A DNA stretch of 64,000 nt from Arion vulgaris (taxonomy: Eukaryota > Mollusca > Gastropoda > Stylommatophora > Arionidae): assembly GCA_020796225.1 (NCBI GenBank), contig CM036755.1, forward strand, positions 67,090,049 through 67,154,048. Direction: 5' to 3'. The notes beneath the pieces were generated by a model, which had not been told where the DNA came from, did not search any database, and worked only from the letters and a program-made list of their open reading frames with translations. This document shows, in pieces, positions 9,414 to 18,988 of the stretch (the first letter of the stretch is position 1; every line of letters starts with the position of its first letter). A program made the position numbers and the translations under genes.

Positions 9414-10159
9414 TCAGTGCTTCCAACGTTTTTGTACATTGGGGCGTATCTGAATGATGGTTATTGTAGCGAGGGCGCCATGGGACAATTGTAGTAATAA
9501 TACTAAGGATAATAAAGAAATATTAATAGTAAAATTAATATAAATAATAACAGAATAACAGATACAAGCTTAATCCTGATAAAATTATATTTAAAAAATA
9601 TTGTTCATTTTTGAACAAAATTGAATTATACTACAGTGTGTTCTTGATAAAAGCAGCCCAATTGATAAATCAAAAGTTACCAAGTACGCATTGCGTTTTG
9701 TCTATTTACTATTTAAACCGGTTCTGACTAGCTCGTCCTTCATCACATTTGTTCAGCGCCCCTTCCCATGCTAGAATTACAAACCATCACAAAAATACCC
9801 TCTTAATTTATTTATTCAATCTCATAATTGAACCTTCTCATTTTCATAAACATATGCCAAATTGGTTCTCCTGACGGGGCTGCTTTTATCTTGAACACCC
9901 TGTATTATTTAGAAACGTACTTCTGTTCCTTGAACTTTTGATAAACGTTAAATCTGGAGTAATAAAATAGGGCACCATGAATGTATCACACGGACACCAT
10001 GCCCCCCGCGGGCATCGCGTTGGACAGCGCAGCAGTTTTGTTTTTTCAGAAGCTCTAAATACCTGTACACTGTTTATTTGTTGAGCAGTACACAATGAGA
10101 TGACTTTAACAGCACCAGAAACAGGACAACTTGCACACTCAAAAAAATTATTCACGCAG
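9414..10159. other. AT-rich unassigned sequence
   Basis: Rich in AATA runs between 9490 and 9620. The block near 9565-9600 ('cttaatcctga') resembles 46555-46600, perhaps an old shared repeat. No ORF or element ends recognised. Confidence 0.4.
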
Positions 10160-10350
10160 CTAGATGATAGTAATAAACTATATTTAACTCAATCACCTTC
10201 TAAGCTGATATAAGGGCTGGAGGTATGGTTTAAAATGAAGCAAAATCAGTATGCTGGATGTTTCGATACACATAAAAATATAAATACGTCCGAACTTAAA
10301 ATACAATATGAGATGAAAGGGTTAATCTGGTTCATTAAATCAACTCTAAT
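10160..10350 (+). repeat. Dispersed repeat R2, copy 1
   Basis: About 190 bp matching 10695-11060 once the LINE insertion there is removed: 'aaactatatttaac', 'atggtttaaaatgaagcaa', 'aatacgtccgaact', 'aatctggttcattaaa'. Class unknown. Confidence 0.7.
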
Positions 10351-10352
10351 TA

Positions 10353-10697
10353 CGGCCAGCGGACTCAGGTAAAAATTATAGGAAAAAAGACCACAACCGT
10401 CGTGTGACCTCGCATTCCAGTATTGTTGTATATAAACGAATTCATTTTAAAATCAACACAAAATGCTAAATCAGGGCTATATTATGCAACAAGTTAAGTT
10501 TAACAATAATGAATATCACTATTATGAATATTTTTCATCAATAAATAACCATAGACTCACAGAATTGGGTAAAATTGCAAAAAAGCTTGCAGTGTTCTTT
10601 CAAATATACAAAATCCCTCTCCCCAGCCCCCGCCCCCAGTCTAAACTAGGTCATGGTTTCACGGTCAGTTATACGGCCTAATGTTAGAGCTGGTTGT
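10353..10697 (+). repeat. Dispersed repeat R1, copy 2
   Basis: Second copy of the ~350-bp R1 element (first at 3445-3805), about 80-85 percent alike by eye. It lies between two R2 copies, which suggests R1 and R2 may be parts of one longer element or that R1 inserted near R2. Confidence 0.75.
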
Positions 10698-11060
10698 GAA
10701 GGTGAAACTATATTTAACCCAACCTCCCTTCTAAATCGATATACTGGCTCGATGTATGGTTTAAAATGAAGACAAGCAAGAGGTAGACCACGCAAAAGAT
10801 GGAGGAGCGACGGCATCAAGAACAGCCTTACAAAAATGAACATCAGCTTACAAAGTTCATTAAAACAAGCACACACAAGATCCCTATGCCTCCCCCTCCA
10901 CACTTCTAAATGGAGGAAGAGAAGAAGAGAAGATATAGTTTAAAATGAAGCAACACCCAGTATATTATTAGCTATTTCGGTTATATATTGTAATATAGAT
11001 ACGTCCGAACTGAACACAAAATACGAGATGATATGCTTAATCTGGTTCATTAAACATATA
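10698..11060 (+). repeat. Dispersed repeat R2, copy 2, interrupted
   Basis: Matches 10160-10350 but is interrupted at 10771 by a 5'-truncated LINE. It resumes at 10951 with 'caacacccagtatattatt'. A third, inverted copy lies about 39040-39165. Confidence 0.7.
10772..10933 (+). pseudogene. LINE-d-like C-terminal fragment with TSD
   Basis: Translation gives 'RPRKRWRSDGIKNSLTKMNI', 'SLQSSLKQAHTRSLCLPL' and 'TSKWRKRR', the C-terminal tail of a LINE reverse transcriptase. Flanked by ~15-bp repeats tggtttaaaatgaag (10757-10771) and tagtttaaaatgaag (10936-10950) derived from R2. A 162-bp, strongly 5'-truncated insertion. Confidence 0.75.
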
Positions 11061-11191
11061 CATGTAAACAAATAGCAAGTAATAGGTGAAGGAAAAATTA
11101 AGAAAATCGATAACAGAGTAAAACAGAAAGAGAGAGAGAGAGAGAGAAAGAGAGATAAGGAAAATCCAACGACAAAAATTTCTGTTAAAAT

Positions 11192-11356
11192 CAGTGGCGT
11201 CTCGTCATTAAGCGCCAGTGGGCTGGCCCAACCAAAAATAATGTGTAACGTGCATTTATTATTTTATAAATTGAAATATAACCTAACTCAAAACCATGAT
11301 TTTTCCGAACATATATGTCTGGCCCCAGCAACAAAAATGAGCACAAACCGCCACTG
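11192..11356 (+). mobile_element. MITE-A (hAT-like), 165 bp, perfect 8-bp TSD
   Basis: Begins CAGTGGCGTCTCGT and ends CCGCCACTG. Flanked by gttaaaat at 11184-11191 and 11357-11364. Internal blocks such as 'ccagtgggctggcccaacc' and 'tatgtctggccccagcaa' are related to the copies at 43115-43428 and 56204-56370. No coding capacity. Confidence 0.9.
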
Positions 11357-11364
11357 GTTAAAAT

Positions 11365-11734
11365 ACCCATCTCAATTGTCACTTCGTTTCTTGTTGGATA
11401 ATCTATGTACAGCGATAAATATGAGTGTCATGATAACATACTGGTGAATCCTTTCTATGCGAGAAGTTAGGCAGGCGAGAAACGGGATTCAATGGAAGAC
11501 TACTTAAAGGGTCTCGGGGACAGACAGATGTCTTCAAGACAAATGGTTGGATTTAACAGATATATGGATTCTAAAATATAGGGTTTCGGGTTAGAGTAAC
11601 AAAGAAATAAAGCTGTCATAGAGTCATTGATGCATATTGCTAAGAATGGATAACACGTCTACATCGTCTTCACTGATTCAATATCACTTGACCTCTTGCT
11701 CTTTGGTTAAGTATATATGATATTTTCATATTTA
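11365..11734. other. no recognised feature
   Basis: Unique-looking sequence with no ORF of interest and no match elsewhere in the window. Confidence 0.5.
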
Positions 11735-11995
11735 CAGACGGTCAATTTTGCAAGTGTTTTACTGGGACATCTTCTGAGTTTTCGCTTGTCTCTCTTGTCT
11801 TTACAGACGGTAAATTGGCAAGTGTTTTACTGGGACATCTTCTGAGTTTTCGCTTGTCTCTCTTGTCTTTACAGATGGTCAATTGGTAAGTGTTTTACTG
11901 TGATAACTTCGAGTTCGCTTCTTCTTGTCTTTACAACGGTAAATTGCATGTGTTTTACTGTAACAACTCTGAGTGTGCTCTTGTCTCTCCTGCCT
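11735..11995 (+). repeat. 68-bp tandem repeat, about 4 copies
   Basis: Unit begins 'tttacagacggtaaattggc' and includes 'aagtgttttactgggacatc' and 'tcgcttgtctctcttgtc'. The first copies are nearly identical and the later ones diverge. Each unit junction reads 'cttgtctttacag', which looks like a splice acceptor tract, but no exon follows. Confidence 0.85.
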
Positions 11996-12404
11996 TTCAG
12001 CTCATCTCTAAGTCTCTCGTGACTGTTGTTTTCCGTGTTGTGTCCGAGCCAAAAGAAAGGTAAAAAGTTTCTTCTCCATTTATGTTTATTCTAGACAGCT
12101 GATATGGGGAATGTGTCTTGCCCGTTTTGCACAGCCAACCCTACTGTTTCTGCCAATAGAAACACAAAGTCAATCAGTTTGGAATCAAGCAGGACTTACA
12201 AGGGATACCAAAAGATAGAATGGAATACACACATAACCATTAAATGTCTTAGGGTCCCTCTCTGCGGAGTTCTGGCAAATGTTTACTCCTCTAGACTTCT
12301 GCATAACCATGCTGACTCACAAAGCAGTTGGAATTTCCTAGAATGAGAATAAAGAGTTTTTTTGTAAGAACCACCAGGGGAAGCAGGGAAAGCAATGAAT
12401 TGAG
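11996..12404. other. no recognised feature; small ORF only
   Basis: Contains an 80-codon plus ORF (12104-12346) with a CPFC motif, but no family resemblance and no splice context I can support. I do not call it a gene. Confidence 0.35.
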
Positions 12405-12424
12405 CAATAAATAGACAGTGTATA

Positions 12425-12948
12425 AGTATTAGGAACTTCCGAGAAAAAAAATTACCAAACACAGGATTCGAACCCCTTAACCTTATTTCTTACGGCACGC
12501 ATTGCCTAGCCTAGCAATACGAGCGTTCTTACCAGCACAACCAGCGAGTCATTAAAAAAATGGCTTTACTGAGGAGTGTCTGTTACAAATGCTTTGTTTT
12601 CGCTAGACACAGATTAAAGCTTGTTTTAGCTAGACATGTTTGTTATATGTGTAAACATGTGTGTATGTATGATATTGTCTCATCTCAAATATACAAGCAC
12701 AATAAGTTTCTAGCATATGTTTGTACAAACACTGTTCAATCGAACCTTACCTAATTAGTCTGTGTCTAGCTAAAACGAAGCGTTTGTGAAAGACACTTCT
12801 CAGTTAATACATTTTCTATAGCTGGCTGGATGTGTTCGTAAGAACGTTAGTATTGCTAGGTTAGGCAATGGGTGCAGTAAGAAAGATAAGTGGTTCGAAA
12901 CCTGTGTTTGGTAATTTGTTCTTTGGGGAGTTTCTAGTATCATGTAGT
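12425..12948. mobile_element. Foldback element with tRNA-like arms
   Basis: Left arm 12425-12625 and right arm 12755-12948 are reverse complements with some mismatches. Each contains a tRNA-like segment: B box 'ggttcgaaacc' at about 12893 (+) and its mirror 'ggattcgaacccc' at about 12463. The arms also share 'gctaggttaggcaatg' and 'ctgtgtctagctaaaac'. The spacer (12626-12754) is unique. Either two SINE copies inserted head-out in opposite directions, or one foldback transposon that captured a tRNA-like sequence. Confidence 0.7.
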
Positions 12949-12954
12949 AGTCAC

Positions 12955-13277
12955 GTTGTACATAACATTGAAGAGCTCAGGTGTCTGTACGTAACATTGA
13001 AGAGCTCAGGTGTATGTACGTAACATTGAAGAGATCAGGTGTATGTACGTAACATTGAAGAGCTCAGGTGTCTGTACGTAACATTGAAGAGCTCATGTGT
13101 CTGTACGTAACATTGAAGAGCTCAGGTGTCTGTACGTAACATTGAAGAGATCAGGTGTCTGTACGTAACATTGAAGAGAATCAGTGTCTGTACTAACATT
13201 AAAGATCTCAGGTGTCTGTACGTAACATTGAAGAGCTCAGGTGTTTGTACGTAACATTGAAGAGCTCAGGTGTCTGG
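12955..13277 (+). repeat. 29-bp minisatellite, about 11 copies
   Basis: Unit composed of 'gtacgtaacattgaagagct' plus 'caggtgtct'. Copies differ by single substitutions (agctc/agatc, tctg/tatg). Adjacent to the foldback element. Confidence 0.92.
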
Positions 13278-13396
13278 GTTTCCTAAGAGCCCTGGGCTCG
13301 AGCCAGGATTGAAATATGCTAGTATTCTAAAACAAAAAACACCAAAAAAACACATGACTTCACTAACAATTAAACAACTAAACACAGTATGGAATA

Positions 13397-13560
13397 TTGG
13401 CTGAAATCGGATGCACATGTCCTAAACCTGTAGATTTCTATGCGTTTAGGGGCCTACCAAACCAGTGCGCAACGTATACACGTTCTTGGCAAAGATCAAA
13501 CGTATCACAAAGAGTGATTCAAATTGGTCGTAAAGAACGAACGCGAAGAAGAAGAAGAAG
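13397..13560 (+). mobile_element. SINE B, 5'-truncated, 11-bp TSD
   Basis: Carries only the 3' two thirds of SINE B: 'tatgcgtttaggggcctacc', 'cacgttcttggcaaagatca', then the 3' domain and a (GAA)n tail. Flanked by agtatggaata at 13386-13396 and 13561-13571. The 5' truncation with a target duplication shows insertion by target-primed reverse transcription. Confidence 0.9.
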
Positions 13561-13735
13561 AGTATGGAATAGAACTGATAAAAAACAAAGCTCAGAATAT
13601 CAAGAGCATATATATTCCCAGTGGCAACGTATGGGTGTGAAACACGGGCATTTAACAAGACAGTGGAAAAACATATATGTGATTTCGAAATTAAGTGTTA
13701 CAGAAAAGCCTTCCGTACATCGACAATAAAAACAA

Positions 13736-14590
13736 ATTCCATTCATTCTTTCTTCACCCTCCGCCCCTAGGGAAGCATAAGTCCGCATCCAAGGCCTTCC
13801 AAGCCCCGCCTATCCAAGGCCATCTTTTCCAGATCTCGCCACTCTCTCCCCGTTTTTTTGCATTCCATCTCTAACTCCCGTCTGCAGGTGTTTCTGGGTC
13901 TTCCCTTACTTCTATTGCCCTGGGGTTTCCATCGGAGAGCCTGTCTCGCGATGCTGTCAGGGGTTTCCTCAGTGTGTGTTCTATCCATCGCCACCTTCTG
14001 CTCATTATCTCCTGTTCCACCTGCCGTTGTCCTGCCCTATCCCACAGTTCTCTGTTTGTGGTCTTGTCATACCATCTCAAATGGAGTATCCTGCGTAGGC
14101 ATCTATTGATGAATGTCTGCAGCTTTTTGGTGTTCACCTTAGTCGTTCTCCATGTCTCCACTCCATACAGAAGGACAGACTTGACATTTGAATCTTAGTT
14201 TTATTCCTGATCATTCTTGAACTCCATATGTTCTTCAGAATGGCAAATGCTGATCTTGCCTTTTGTATTCTAACCTTAACGTCTTCATCTGTGCCACCTT
14301 GAATGTTGACGACACTTCCCAGATATGTAAATGTATCCACCTCTTTTAGTGGTGATCCTCTCAGTAAGATTGGGTCTCTGGAACCAGCATTTAATCTCAC
14401 GATCTTTGTTTTCTCCCCGTGAATAGTCAGGCCTAGTTGCTGTGAGACTGTTACTAGTTTTGTTGTTTTCTCTTGCATCTGCTGATGGTTGTGAGAGAGG
14501 AGTGCTAGATCATCTGCAAAATCCAGATCCTCCAATTGACTCATCATGGTCCATTGTATTCCATTTCTTCTCCTGGCAGTTGTTGATCTC
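13736..14590 (-). pseudogene. LINE-a (RTE-like) 3' part of reverse transcriptase
   Basis: Minus-strand frames give, in order, 'QLEDLDFADDLALLSH' (catalytic FADD motif, near 14540), 'LGLTIHGEKTKIVRLNA', 'TYLGSVVNIQGGTDEDVKV', 'LQTFINRCLRRILHLRWYD', 'RRWRWIEHTLRKPLTASRD' and a C-terminal tail to about 13770. About 850 bp with several frame changes (14134-14628, 13871-14161, 13767-13994 are separate frames). The 5' end is cut inside the palm domain, next to an A-rich run (14593-14625). 3' tail AAGAAAGAATGAATGG. Confidence 0.88.
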
Positions 14591-14667
14591 ATTGAAAAAA
14601 AAAAACAAAAAAAAAAACAAGCAAACAAATAGATCTATCTAAAAAGAATTTAAAATTAAAAGAAAAT

Positions 14668-14880
14668 TGGCTGATGTTACAAATTAGAATGAGAAAATTT
14701 AAGTATTTTGGACATATAAAAATATAAAGAGACACAAAAAGTTAGAGATGATCATTATGGAAGGAGACATCCCGACAAAGAAGAGACGAGGAAGATCACG
14801 GAGAAGATAGATTCAGGATATAACTGATGGTATGAGCATAACTGCTGCAGGGGGCAACTGACCTATGAGAGAGAGAGACC
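14668..14880 (+). pseudogene. LINE-c-like C-terminal fragment
   Basis: Plus-strand text translates, with frame corrections, to 'RMRKFKYFGHIK', 'IMEGDIPTKKRRGRSRRRW' and 'DITDGMSITAAGG'. This is the same C-terminal tail class as the fragment at 4646-4890. Dead copy. Confidence 0.6.
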
Positions 14881-14884
14881 GAAC

Positions 14885-15135
14885 GACGCGACCCCGACTG
14901 ATGACATACGACTGACTGACCGAACAACCGACCTAATCCTAGCCACAGCCAGCCAGCAAGTCACCACCTACCTAACCAGCCAAACACAACCATAACCAGC
15001 AAACTATTTAACCAACCAGTCAACCAACAACCAACCTACCAGCCAACCAAACAATCAACCAGTCAACCATCGAACAAACTCACCATCTGTCGAACAAACC
15101 AACCAACTAACTTTCTAGCGAAATAACTCACTCAC
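14885..15135. repeat. CCAA/CAAC-rich degenerate repeat
   Basis: Irregular series of ACCAACCAGCC and CGAACAAAC words with no fixed period. Confidence 0.7.
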
Positions 15136-15162
15136 TAATTAACTAGCTAGCCAGATTCCACA

Positions 15163-15400
15163 CAAACTCACTCATTCATTCACCCACAAACTCACTCATT
15201 CATTCACCCACAAACTCATTCATTCATTCACCCACAAACTCCCTCATTCATTCACCCACAAACTCACTCATTCATTCACCCACAAACTCACTCATTCATT
15301 CACCCACAAAGTCACTCATTCATTCACCCACACTCACTCATTCATTCACCCACAAACTCACTCATTCATTCACCCCCTCACTCACTCACCCCCTTACTCA
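15163..15400 (+). repeat. 24-bp minisatellite, about 9 copies
   Basis: Unit 'cactcattcattcaccc' plus 'acaaact'. Later copies lose the ACAAACT part. Confidence 0.92.
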
Positions 15401-15830
15401 CTATCTAGCACACAACTAATCCTAACCGTTGCCCTTCCTGCTCGCAAGCCTTGTCAATACATTCAGACTTCAATCGATTTGCATTGAAACCGACCCCTTA
15501 TTCACTTCTCACAAATCCGCTTTATCCTACTCTTGTCACTTACCACACGCACCACCCACACACCTACACATATACACACTCACACTCGCATGCACACCCA
15601 CACAAACACACAGAAAGACACATACACACACTACATGTACATCGCAGACCAAAATCTAACCATAACCACTCCACTCAACACACAAACATCTGAAATATCT
15701 GACACATACCTTTCACCCACCCCCTCCCCACTATATCTGATCTCCCCTCCCCTAAAAAGAAAACTCATATCACACACACTCAGATCTCATACCATCAACC
15801 CAAAACCTTAAGCATTTCATACACTCCAGA
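15401..15830. other. C/A-rich low-complexity sequence
   Basis: CACA-rich stretch (15540-15640) within C+A-rich DNA. ORFs rich in H, T and P here are composition artefacts. No element recognised. Confidence 0.6.
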
Positions 15831-16082
15831 CATAACACCAAACTAGACACTAAATGAAACTGTCTCAAAACATGGCACTAAACTAGACACTTGCTATGGT
15901 TGTCTCAAAACATGACACTAAACTAGACAACTACTTAGGTTGTTTCAAGACATGACACTAAACTAGACACTTGCTGAGGTTGTCTCAAAACATGACACTA
16001 AACTAGACAACTACTTAGGTTGTCTCAAGACATGACACTAAACTAGACACTTACTGAGGTTGTCTCAAAACATTGCATCAAG

Positions 16083-16428
16083 AAGGGAGACTCACTCAGA
16101 ACAAGGGTTGTCTTTTTAAAAAAAATTAACAGAACAAAAATTTGGCCACACATTGTAAAAGTTATTGTTATTGACGATAAACAACGTTTAGTTTATACAT
16201 TGTAATTATGTATTTAAAAAATAAAAATTGTCGTGAACATATATTGTAACCCCCCTTTCTCCCCCACTTCTCCCTTCACCTTCATCATGCAGTAGATTTC
16301 ACAAATATAAGAAGTGCAAAGAATGCCAAACTAGCATGTGGCCAACTTGTATAACAATATGTTTGTTAGTTTTTTTTCTGTTAATTTGTAAAACAGATAA
16401 CCCCTGTTCTGGGTGGGTCTCCTGCCTT
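16083..16428. mobile_element. Foldback/MITE element FB1, copy 1
   Basis: Long terminal inverted repeats: left 'agggagactcactcagaaca' and right, reverse-complemented, 'ggagacccacccagaacagg'; deeper in, left 'aaattaacag' pairs with right 'ctgttaattt'. The body has 'attgttattgacgataaaca' and 'aagaagtgcaaagaatgcca', shared with the copy at 37926-38600. No transposase. Inserted in the 40-bp array. Confidence 0.75.
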
Positions 16429-16511
16429 AAACTAGACACTAGCTCAAACTGTCTCACAATATGACACTAAACTAGACACTAGATAAAACTGTCTCAAAAC
16501 ATTACGCAGTA

Positions 16512-16756
16512 GTCCAAAATGAAGACAGGTAATCTGGGCAGATGACGCCGAACAACCCGGAAGGCTGATGGAGAGCGAACCGAATAAACGCGTTCTGAAA
16601 CCGGACACGTCGCCGAAGGATAAGCACCAGAGCTCCAAATGATACTAAATGATAGGACGTAAAAATACGTTATTGGCAAAGGCTATTTATAGATCACAAT
16701 AAGAATGATACACATGGCCAAAAAGAACGATCGCGAGAGAGAGAGAGAGAGAGAGG
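16512..16756 (+). mobile_element. SINE F with (GA)n tail
   Basis: Matches 46690-47050: 'ggagagcgaaccg', 'aaggataagcacc', 'gatcacaataagaatgata', 'aagaacgatcgcgagagaga'. The last ~50 bp are related to the 3' domain of SINE B (atcacaaagagtgat...aaagaacgaacgcga). Head not clearly tRNA-like. Confidence 0.75.
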
Positions 16757-16835
16757 AAACAAGACTCTTCTAATCTAGACACTTGCTGAAACGATCTCAA
16801 AACATTACAGTGATTTAGACGTTAGCTTAAAATGT

Positions 16836-17110
16836 TTCATTTACAGAGTGTACGTAGTAGCTCCTGCAAGAACAAACACAGAACTTTTGTTCAATTGTGT
16901 TCAAATTTAGTTCATTGCCAATGAGACAGGACGGCTTCCATGTTCTTGTTAAGATACTAAAGACAAGTATAACCTCGTGGATTAATCTCAAGAAAACGTC
17001 CTTAAATAGTAATGGGTGGCGATCAATAATTAACCAGGAAGAACAAGAACAACTCGGGTCAAGTTGTTGTAAATATATCCTCACTTCCAGAAAATGAAGA
17101 AGTCAAAGGC
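16836..17110. other. no recognised feature
   Basis: Unique-looking sequence with overlapping short ORFs on both strands (about 65-85 codons). No family motif. Confidence 0.4.
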
Positions 17111-17455
17111 GATGAGGAGGAAGAGTACATGATATAGGAGTAGAGGTGGGTTAGAGTTGTAGAGGAGGGGGGAAGAGGAGAATAAGGAGGAGGGTATACA
17201 ACGAAGGACAGAGAAATAAAGGGTGGAAAAAAAGAAGTGGTAATTTGAAGAAAGAAGTGAAGAAGAGGGAAAAAGAGAAGTGAAAAAGATGAAAGAGTGA
17301 AGAAGAGGGAAAAAGAGAAGTGAAAAAGATGAAAGAGTGAAGAAGAGAAAGAGAAGGAAGATGAAAGAGTGAAGAAGATGTAATGAAAGAGAAGGGGTCA
17401 GGAAGAATAGGTAAATAGAGGAGGAATGTAAAGGAGAGAGGTAGTGAAGAGATCA
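17111..17455. repeat. GA-rich polypurine tract with short tandem repeats
   Basis: A+G on the plus strand for about 340 bp, including a repeated block around 'gaagaagagggaaaaagaga' and 'agtgaaaaagatgaaaga'. It abuts the 3' end of a minus-strand LINE-b copy ('catcatcatcatcaagg'). The ORF reading SLFHLFHF is an artefact. Confidence 0.85.
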
Positions 17456-17760
17456 TCATCATCATCAAGGTGCGTATCCTTTATAGAACGTTTCTCTCTT
17501 TGCAGCACATCTGAAATTCACTCTGTCACTAGCCAGTTCACCCACTTCGCCGATGGTCATATTCATGATTTCTTTCATATCTTGTGGCCATCTTCTTCTT
17601 GGTCTACCTCTACCTCTGCGTCCTGTGACCATGCCCTCTAAAATTGTTCTCTCCAGGCCATCCTGACCCTTAATGTGACCAAAGTATCTAATTTTTCTTT
17701 ATAGTATATTGTTTATCAGCCAATTCTCTTTAACATTTAGTTCTTTTCAGTGAAGAGACA
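17456..17760 (-). pseudogene. LINE-b C-terminal fragment
   Basis: Minus strand encodes 'RRGRGRPRRRWPQDMKE', 'MTIGEVGELASDRVNF', then an end of the type 'RNVLxRIRTL' beside a (GAT)n tail. Same family as 61472-62200, where a longer stretch survives. Frameshifts upstream near 17690. Confidence 0.75.
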
Positions 17761-17889
17761 GTATAGTGAAAAAATGGAGGATAGTATAGGAGGTCAGTGG
17801 TTGAAGTATTAGAGGGGGTCTAGTAAGGAAGAGTCGGAGGTAATCAGCGGAGTGAGGTAGGATAGTCTATTAGTTTATTCGCTCCCTCG

Positions 17890-18396
17890 TAGAGCCATTG
17901 GGATATTGTTCCAGAGATCAGTGTAGGTGAGATCTAGTTCCTAGACATATCAGGGGACGGACGAGAAAACGTAGCTCCCGTTATCTTCTTCTTCATCTTC
18001 TTCAGCGATCTCTGGCTGTTTAATATATTGTGGACCACAAAATGGACTGTCAGCTTCAGGTCTGTCAGGTTTACCTAAAGCTTAGTTCTCAGGTCGACTG
18101 GGGGTGGCCACATGTACTTCTAAGCTCATCCAGGTTCTGTATTCAATTTGAGCAGGTAAAGCAACTCGTGGCAGTTCAAAATTTAGAAGAACATACCGAA
18201 AGCGCTGCCCGGGCAAAATTCATTAGAAAACAAGAATAAAATTTCTACGAAATATCTGAACTATCTTCAAAATTAAATAGGGGCCCTCGCCGGTGCTACG
18301 GAGTTCCGTACAATGCAGCTGCAATCTTCCTGTATAAGAAAGAGATCAGAGCACACATGGTTAATTCCCAAAGTGCAGTGGGGATTGTCCTATCAA
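17890..18396 (+). mobile_element. SINE G interrupted by a LINE fragment
   Basis: 5' part 17890-17975 ('gagatctagttcctagac', 'ggacggacgagaaaacgta') and 3' part 18140-18396 ('attcaatttgagcaggtaaa', 'ggccctcgccggtgctacgg', 'acacatggttaattccc'). The intervening ~165 bp resembles 39205-39275 ('ttctcaggtcgactgggggt', 'ctcatccagg') and looks like a minus-strand LINE piece. Confidence 0.75.
17976..18140 (-). pseudogene. Short LINE fragment inside SINE G
   Basis: Shares about 70 bp with 39205-39275. The minus-strand translation has 'WPHPVDLRTKL'-type residues. The two copies share no other flank, so it is an inserted repeat. Family uncertain. Confidence 0.45.
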
Positions 18397-18414
18397 AAAA
18401 GAAGGAAAAAGTAG

Positions 18415-18915
18415 TAGGTGGAAGGTAATCGAGGAGAGAGGTAGTGGAGTCTATTAGTGGAGGGTGGGAGGTAATTAGAAGAGAGAGGTAGTGGAATCTA
18501 TTAGTGGAGGGTGGTAGGTAATTAGAAGAGAGAGGTAGTGGAATCTATTAGTGGAGGGTGGTAGGTAATTAGAAGAGAGAGGTAGTGGAATCTATTAGTG
18601 GAGGGTGGGAGGTAATTAGAAGAGAGAGGTAGTGGAGTCTATTAGTGGAGGGTGGGAGGTAATTAGAAGAGAGAGGTAGTGGAATCTATTAGTGGAGGGT
18701 GGTAGGTAATTAGAAGAGAGAGGTAGTGGAGTCTATTAGTGGAGGGTGGTAGGTAATTAGAAGAGAGAGGTAGTGGAGTCTATTAGTGGAGGATGGGAGG
18801 TAATCAGAGGAGAAAGATAGTGGAGTCTATTAGTGGTGTTAGGGGAGGTAATTAGAAGAGAAAGATAGTGGAGTCTATTAGTGGTATGAGGGGAGGTAAT
18901 TAGAAGAGAGATAGA
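18415..18915 (+). repeat. 47-bp minisatellite, about 10 copies
   Basis: Unit contains 'gtagtggagtctattagtgg' and 'aggtaattagaagagagag'. Variants: ggaatct/ggagtct and gtgggag/gtggtag alternate between neighbouring copies. The last two copies are diverged. Directly follows SINE G. Confidence 0.93.
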
Positions 18916-18988
18916 AGAAGCTTGAAGTAGATGAGAGAAGTCGAAAAGAGAAATAATGATAGCAAAGTGTGATTGTCATGAAAATGTG

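Larger units (their letters stand above)
15831..16835 (+). repeat. ~40-bp minisatellite split by insertions
   Basis: Unit includes 'aactagacacttgctgaggt' and 'tgtctcaaaacatgacacta'. About six copies lie at 15831-16080. Further units appear at 16425-16505 and 16775-16835. The gaps are filled by foldback element FB1 (16083-16428) and SINE F (16512-16756), so the array existed before both insertions. Confidence 0.85.

Noticed and set aside
12104..12346. 80-codon ORF with CPFC motif as a gene
   Set aside because: No second half of a zinc-binding motif, no homology I recognise, no splice or promoter support.
15429..15811. Thr/His/Pro-rich overlapping plus ORFs
   Set aside because: Low-complexity C/A-rich DNA open in all three frames.
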